From: JANNSW01 sp031431235
GTDB taxonomy: Bacteria > Pseudomonadota > Alphaproteobacteria > Rhizobiales > Hyphomicrobiaceae
Assembly (NCBI GenBank): GCA_031431235.1
Contig: JANPDA010000166.1
Location: forward strand, 1 to 10,167
DNA length: 10,167 nt
Reading direction: 5' to 3'
The number at the start of each line of letters is the position of its first letter. The first letter of the stretch is position 1. The position numbers were made by a program, and so were the translations under genes. The notes beneath the pieces are model-generated. The model did not search any database, was not told the origin of the DNA, and worked only from the letters and a program-made list of their open reading frames with translations. Positions 7,277 through 10,167 of this stretch are shown here, piece after piece.

Positions 7277-7436
7277 GGAGAGATACGCCCCCGTCGCTGG
7301 TTTTGCCGGATGCCGACAGGCCCATGATGCCACAGCCGGGGTGGCGATGCGACGGGAACGGCGCGGGCAGTGTTCAAGGCCGGCGGAGACGACTATGCTT
7401 TCCCACGGGCTCGCAAGGGATGCTGAGGAGGCATGG
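7277..7436. promoter_or_regulatory. Divergent intergenic region between membrane-protein and SDR genes
   Basis: This 160-bp stretch must contain the promoters for two diverging units. I see no convincing sigma-70 hexamers. The only symmetry is a weak 5-bp dyad (GCCAC 7329-7333, GTGGC 7341-7345). An ATG at 7395 with GGAG upstream could give a 14-residue longer SDR, but the start at 7437 is better supported. Confidence 0.3.
7426..7431 (+). promoter_or_regulatory. AGGAGG ribosome-binding site that fixes a GTG start
   Basis: A full-consensus AGGAGG sits 5 nt before the GTG at 7437. An out-of-frame ATG at 7433 lies between them but opens no relevant frame. This decides the SDR start over the upstream in-frame ATG at 7395. 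Confidence 0.7.
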
Positions 7437-8189
7437 GTGGCAGGCAAGGTATCGCGTGGGATCATCGTCACGGGCTCGGCCAGCGGTATCGGGGCAGCGA
7501 CAGCCCGCCGGCTGGCGGCTCCCGGCGTCGGCATCCTGGTTCACGCCAAGGCGAACGAGAAGGGCGTCGCGTCCGTTGCGCAAGAGCTGGAGGCGCTGGG
7601 CGCGATGACGACCGGCCTCTGCGCGGACCTCGCCGAGCCCGATGCCGCGGGCCGGATCATCGAGCGGGCCGAGCAGGCCTTCGGGCGCATCGACGCCCTC
7701 ATCCATGTGGCGGGCTTTCCGGTGCGGGGCGCCTTTGCGACCGGAGAGGCCGAGGCGGAAGCCTGCTTCCAGGCGATCCCGCTCGCCTTCTACCGCATGA
7801 TCCGCCGTGCCATGCCCTTGCTGAGGGCAGCCGAGCAGGGCCGCGTGGTCACGGTCAGCACCCACAACGCCCACGTGTTCCGGCCCGACTATCTCTACTA
7901 TCCCGTGTCCGGCGCCGCCAAGGCAGCACTCGAGGTGATGACGAGGACGCTCGCGCTCGAGCTGGCGCCGCAGGGCACGACGGTCAACTGCGTGGTGCCG
8001 GGCCTCATCCGCAAGGAGCATGGCAACCCATTCCTTTCCAAGGAGGAATGGGCGCAGTATCCCAAGAAGGTGCCGCTCGGCCGCATCGGCGAGCCCGACG
8101 AGGTCGCTGCTGTGATCGCCTTCCTCGCCTCGAAGGAGGCGAGCTACGTCACCGGGCAATGCATCAACGTGGATGGCGGGTTCGCGTGA
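7437..8189 (+). CDS. Short-chain dehydrogenase/reductase with lengthened Tyr-Lys spacing
   Basis: A 250-residue classical-type SDR, exactly the usual length, with a Rossmann fold for NAD(P)(H). Motifs: cofactor loop TGSASGIG (12-19), DLAEPD (acidic residue after strand 3), HVAG (90-93, replacing the usual NNAG), Ser141 in VSTHNAH, and the C-terminal VTGQCINVDGGFA. The catalytic segment reads YPVSGAAKAAL. Tyr155 is followed by Lys162, so the canonical YxxxK is extended by three residues (GAA at 159-161); four residues before the Lys is Ser158, not Tyr. Dehydrogenase activity may be lost or altered, or the Lys may be supplied differently. The start is GTG 7437 with AGGAGG ahead of it. The gene is alone in its transcript direction, divergent from the membrane protein and convergent with the aminotransferase. 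The substrate is unknown. Confidence 0.88.
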   Translation: MAGKVSRGIIVTGSASGIGAATARRLAAPGVGILVHAKANEKGVASVAQELEALGAMTTGLCADLAEPDAAGRIIERAEQAFGRIDALIHVAGFPVRGAFATGEAEAEACFQAIPLAFYRMIRRAMPLLRAAEQGRVVTVSTHNAHVFRPDYLYYPVSGAAKAALEVMTRTLALELAPQGTTVNCVVPGLIRKEHGNPFLSKEEWAQYPKKVPLGRIGEPDEVAAVIAFLASKEASYVTGQCINVDGGFA

Positions 8190-8221
8190 GGGTCCTTCGC
8201 AGGCCGGGCCGTGCCATTATG

Positions 8222-8245
8222 CGACTCGGCCTTTGCGTCGAGTCG
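8222..8245. terminator. Stem-loop between convergent SDR and aminotransferase genes
   Basis: CGACTCG (8222-8228) and CGAGTCG (8239-8245) form a perfect 7-bp stem with a 10-nt loop, in the 60-bp gap where the two genes converge. Placement suggests a bidirectional terminator. No T-tract follows on either side, so this is moderate evidence only. Confidence 0.45.
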
Positions 8246-8249
8246 AGCA

Positions 8250-9422
8250 CTACCCCAACGCCCTGATCACGGCGGCGACCACCCGGTCGAGGGTCTCCTC
8301 GTCGATGTAGGGATGCATCGGCAGGCTGACGACACGGGCAGACAGGCTCTCCGATACGGGGCAACCCGCAGGATCGCACGGATAGCCGCGGTAGGCGATC
8401 TGGCGATGCAAGGGCGTTGGATAGTAGATCGCCGTCGGCACGCCGTCCTGCTTGCAGGACTCGATGAATGCGGCCCGGCTGCGACCGGCCGGCAGGCGCA
8501 GCGTGTACTGGGCCCAGACGCTGGTATTGGGCTCGGCGACGACGGGCACGTCCACGTGGGCGGCGAGCTTCAGGCTGTAGAGCCGGGCGATCGCATCGCG
8601 CGTGACGACCTCGAGCGGATAGATGCTCATTTTTTCGATCAGGATAGCGGCCTGCAACGTATCGAGCCGGCTGTTGATGCCAATCCGCAGGTGGTCGTAC
8701 TTGTCGCGCCCTTTGCCGTGGGCGCGCAGCGAGCGCAGGATTTCGGCTTTGCCTGCATCCTCGGTGAAGATCGCGCCGCCATCGCCATAGCAACCGAGGG
8801 GCTTGGCCGGAAAGAAGCTCGTCGTCGTGTAGTCGGCAAGCGTGCCGACGCGGGCGTTGCCCGATTTGGCGCCGAACGACTGCGCGGCGTCGGCGATCAG
8901 GATCATCCGCTCGCGTTGCGCGATCTCCCCGATCGTCAGATAGTCCGCCGGCTGTCCGAACAGGTCGACCGCAATCACCATGCGCGGCGTCAGTCCCAGC
9001 CGCTCCGCCTCGTCGATACCGCGCTGCAGGCTGGCCGGATCCATGTTGAAGGTGTCGGGCAGCACATCGACGAACACCGGTGTCGCGCCATCGATGGCGA
9101 TGGCCTCCGCCGTCGACATGAACGTGAAACTCGGCACGAACACCGCGTCGCCCCGGCCGATCCCTTCAGCCATGGCGACGAGCTGGATCGCATCCGTGCC
9201 ATTGGCGCAGCTGATGCAGTGCGTCGCGCCGGCAAAGGCGGCGAGCGTCTGCTCGAGTGCCTCGACCTGGGCGCCCATGATGTAGTTGCCCTCGTCGAGC
9301 ACACTCGCGATGGCCCGGTCGATCTGGGGCCGGATGCGTGCCTGCTGGGCGGCGAGGTCGATGAAGGCGATCGGCGCGGAGGCAAGCTCTGCCTCAATCC
9401 GCAAGGCATTCGAGGTGGCCAT
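8250..9422 (-). CDS. DegT/DnrJ/EryC1/StrS aminotransferase, WbpE/WlbC-like
   Basis: A 390-residue PLP-dependent aminotransferase that turns a keto nucleotide-sugar into its amino derivative, in the cytoplasm. Family marks: FIDLAAQQARIRPQID (20-35); GNYIMGAQVEALEQTLAAF (45-63); CANGTDAIQL (72-81), which holds the cofactor phosphate; IADAAQSFGA (176-185), with Asp178 for the pyridine nitrogen; and SFFPAKPLGCYGDGG, where Lys207 is the Schiff-base lysine. The pattern is closest, by eye, to WbpE/WlbC, which transaminates UDP-2-acetamido-3-keto-glucuronate with glutamate. ATG 9422 is chosen because AAGGAG lies 7 nt before it. The first 29 bp overlap the end of the acetyltransferase gene, so the pair is translationally coupled and its product is likely the acetyltransferase's substrate. 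The exact sugar is inferred. Confidence 0.9.
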   Translation of the reverse strand: MATSNALRIEAELASAPIAFIDLAAQQARIRPQIDRAIASVLDEGNYIMGAQVEALEQTLAAFAGATHCISCANGTDAIQLVAMAEGIGRGDAVFVPSFTFMSTAEAIAIDGATPVFVDVLPDTFNMDPASLQRGIDEAERLGLTPRMVIAVDLFGQPADYLTIGEIAQRERMILIADAAQSFGAKSGNARVGTLADYTTTSFFPAKPLGCYGDGGAIFTEDAGKAEILRSLRAHGKGRDKYDHLRIGINSRLDTLQAAILIEKMSIYPLEVVTRDAIARLYSLKLAAHVDVPVVAEPNTSVWAQYTLRLPAGRSRAAFIESCKQDGVPTAIYYPTPLHRQIAYRGYPCDPAGCPVSESLSARVVSLPMHPYIDEETLDRVVAAVIRALG

Positions 9423-10041
9423 CCGAAGTCTCCTTGTAGCGGCTTCCGTCATAGGGGCAGACGAGGTCGGGTCCCAATCTCCCGCCTGCCCGGCTCATCC
9501 AGCCGATGCGCTTGCCCGGCACGCCGGCCATCAGCGCATAGGCCGGCACGTCGCCTGTCACCACCGCGCCGGCCGCGATGAAGCAGTACTCGCCGAGCGT
9601 ATGCCCGCAGACGATCGTCGCGTTGGCGCCGATGCTGGCGCCGCGCTTGACGACCGTCAGGCGGAACTCCTCCTTGCGCTCGATCTCGGCGCGCGGATTG
9701 TTGACGTTGGTGAAGACCGAGGACGGGCCGCAGAACACCCCGTCCTCCAGCACCACGCCCTTGTAGAGCGAGACGTTGTTCTGGATTTTGCAGCGGTTGC
9801 CGACCTTTACGTTGGGGCCGATCATCACATTCTGCCCGAGCACGCAGTCGCGCCCGATCTCGCAATGGGGCAACACGTGCGAGAAATGCCAGATCCTGGT
9901 GCCGGCGCCGATCGTGCTGGGCTCGTCCACATAGGAGCTTTCGTGGACGAAAACGCCATTGGTCGGCGCACTTGCTTGCGGCGAGCCGGGACCCACCTCG
10001 CCGGCAAGGGCGCTAGTGTCCTGTCTCCGAAACACGCTCAT
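9394..10041 (-). CDS. Left-handed beta-helix sugar N-acetyltransferase, WbpD/WlbB-like; 5' end inside a repeat
   Basis: A 215-residue hexapeptide-repeat acetyltransferase, usually trimeric, using acetyl-CoA. The match is to WbpD/WlbB, which N-acetylates the 3-amino group of UDP-2-acetamido-3-amino-glucuronate. Family sequence begins at about residue 30 (VFVHESSYVDEPSTIGAGTRIWHFSHV) and runs through IG-x4-LG-x4-IG turns, NNVSLYKGVVLEDGVFCGPS, FTNVNNPRAEI, VKRGASIGANATIVCG, AAGAVVTGDVPAYALMAGVPGKRIGWM, and ends in the family's C-terminal Cys-containing tail (CPYDGSRY...LEC). About 29 extra N-terminal residues precede the domain. The only in-frame ATG before the domain, at 10041, lies in the loop of the palindrome at 10012-10089, and codons 1-10 are repeat DNA. 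A GTG at 9996 is the alternative start but has no ribosome-binding site. It is probably cotranscribed with the overlapping aminotransferase downstream. Confidence 0.88.
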   Translation of the reverse strand: MSVFRRQDTSALAGEVGPGSPQASAPTNGVFVHESSYVDEPSTIGAGTRIWHFSHVLPHCEIGRDCVLGQNVMIGPNVKVGNRCKIQNNVSLYKGVVLEDGVFCGPSSVFTNVNNPRAEIERKEEFRLTVVKRGASIGANATIVCGHTLGEYCFIAAGAVVTGDVPAYALMAGVPGKRIGWMSRAGGRLGPDLVCPYDGSRYKETSDGHLECLAD

Positions 10042-10089
10042 CCTCGCAGTGTCCTCTGAAGCGTGTTTCGGAGATGAAAGGACACTAGC
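10012..10089. repeat. 78-bp two-tier palindromic element, MITE-like
   Basis: Outer arms GCTAGTGTCC (10012-10021) and GGACACTAGC (10080-10089) are a perfect 10-bp inverted repeat. Inner arms TCTCCGAAACACGCT (10024-10038) and AGCGTGTTTCGGAGA (10060-10074) are a perfect 15-bp inverted repeat. They are separated by 2 nt on the left and 5 nt on the right, with a 21-nt loop (10039-10059). The loop repeats the end motif AGTGTCCT (10048-10055). The TA dinucleotides inside CTAG at each edge could be a duplicated target. The element overlaps the 5' end of the acetyltransferase gene. It has no coding capacity, so any movement would need a transposase acting in trans. Confidence 0.75.
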
Positions 10090-10101
10090 AACTCTATGAT
10101 T

Positions 10102-10167
10102 CTAGTGTGGTTTCGCCTCGCAAATGCCATCTCCGAGCCAGCCGCGGATGCTGGATGGCATTGGCGA
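10102..10167. repeat. Second CTAGTGT palindromic element, cut by the window edge
   Basis: It starts with CTAGTGTGGTTTCGCC at 10102. The arm TCGCAAATGCCATC (10118-10131) pairs at 13 of 14 positions with GATGGCATTGGCGA (10154-10167), around a 22-nt loop (10132-10153). Pairing should continue past the window end. The beginning matches, in reverse complement, the right half of the 30-bp repeat at 1844-1873. It is separated from the 78-bp element by a 12-bp spacer. No gene is seen from 10042 to the end of the window. Confidence 0.65.

Noticed and set aside
7277..7534. 85-residue N-terminal extension of the membrane protein
   Set aside because: It overlaps the divergent SDR start, lacks hydrophobic or conserved character, and the first membrane span begins right after the later ATG.
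8211..9581. Long + strand open frame opposite the aminotransferase
   Set aside because: The - strand gene has PLP and substrate motifs; this frame has none.

Overview
The window is GC-rich DNA (long open frames on both strands) from a proteobacterium, most likely an alphaproteobacterium. That placement is inferred from composition and protein flavour, not from a marker gene. It reads as an accessory chromosomal region of metabolic and surface-related genes in mixed orientations. There is no tRNA, rRNA, CRISPR array, phage gene or transposase.

Left part (1-1900): a possible C-terminal tail of an RTX-type protein enters from the left edge on the + strand (stop at 164). It meets, tail to tail, a complete 318-residue RTX calcium-binding protein on the - strand (175-1131), which looks like a type I secretion substrate with no catalytic domain. 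Upstream of that, also on the -, is a SnoaL-like small protein (1289-1744). The 164-bp divergent gap before the sirtuin carries a 30-bp palindromic repeat.

Middle (1909-8189): a class III-type sirtuin (CobB-like) and a Baeyer-Villiger/flavin-containing monooxygenase run on the +. A convergent spacer with two overlapping stem-loops follows. On the - strand, an unrecognised multi-pass membrane protein (6041-7276) lies 11 bp upstream of a divergent gamma-glutamyltranspeptidase-family protein (4317-6029), so these two probably form one operon. An SDR oxidoreductase with an unusual active-site spacing is divergent from the membrane protein.

Right part (8250-10167): a DegT/DnrJ/EryC1/StrS aminotransferase and a left-handed beta-helix N-acetyltransferase overlap on the - strand. 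They resemble the WbpE/WbpD (WlbC/WlbB) pair that makes 2,3-diamino-2,3-dideoxy uronic acid sugars for surface polysaccharides. The other enzymes of that pathway are not in the window.

The most distinctive feature is a modular family of palindromic repeats bounded by CTAGTGT/ACACTAG. There is a 78-bp two-tier palindrome at 10012-10089, a second palindrome starting at 10102 and running off the right edge, and a 30-bp copy at 1844-1873 whose left end matches the first and right end matches the second. The 78-bp copy sits on the 5' end of the acetyltransferase gene and supplies its only in-frame ATG, a weak ribosome-binding site and its first ten codons. The repeats look like non-autonomous (MITE-like) elements inserted at CTAG/TA sites; the transposase family is not determined.
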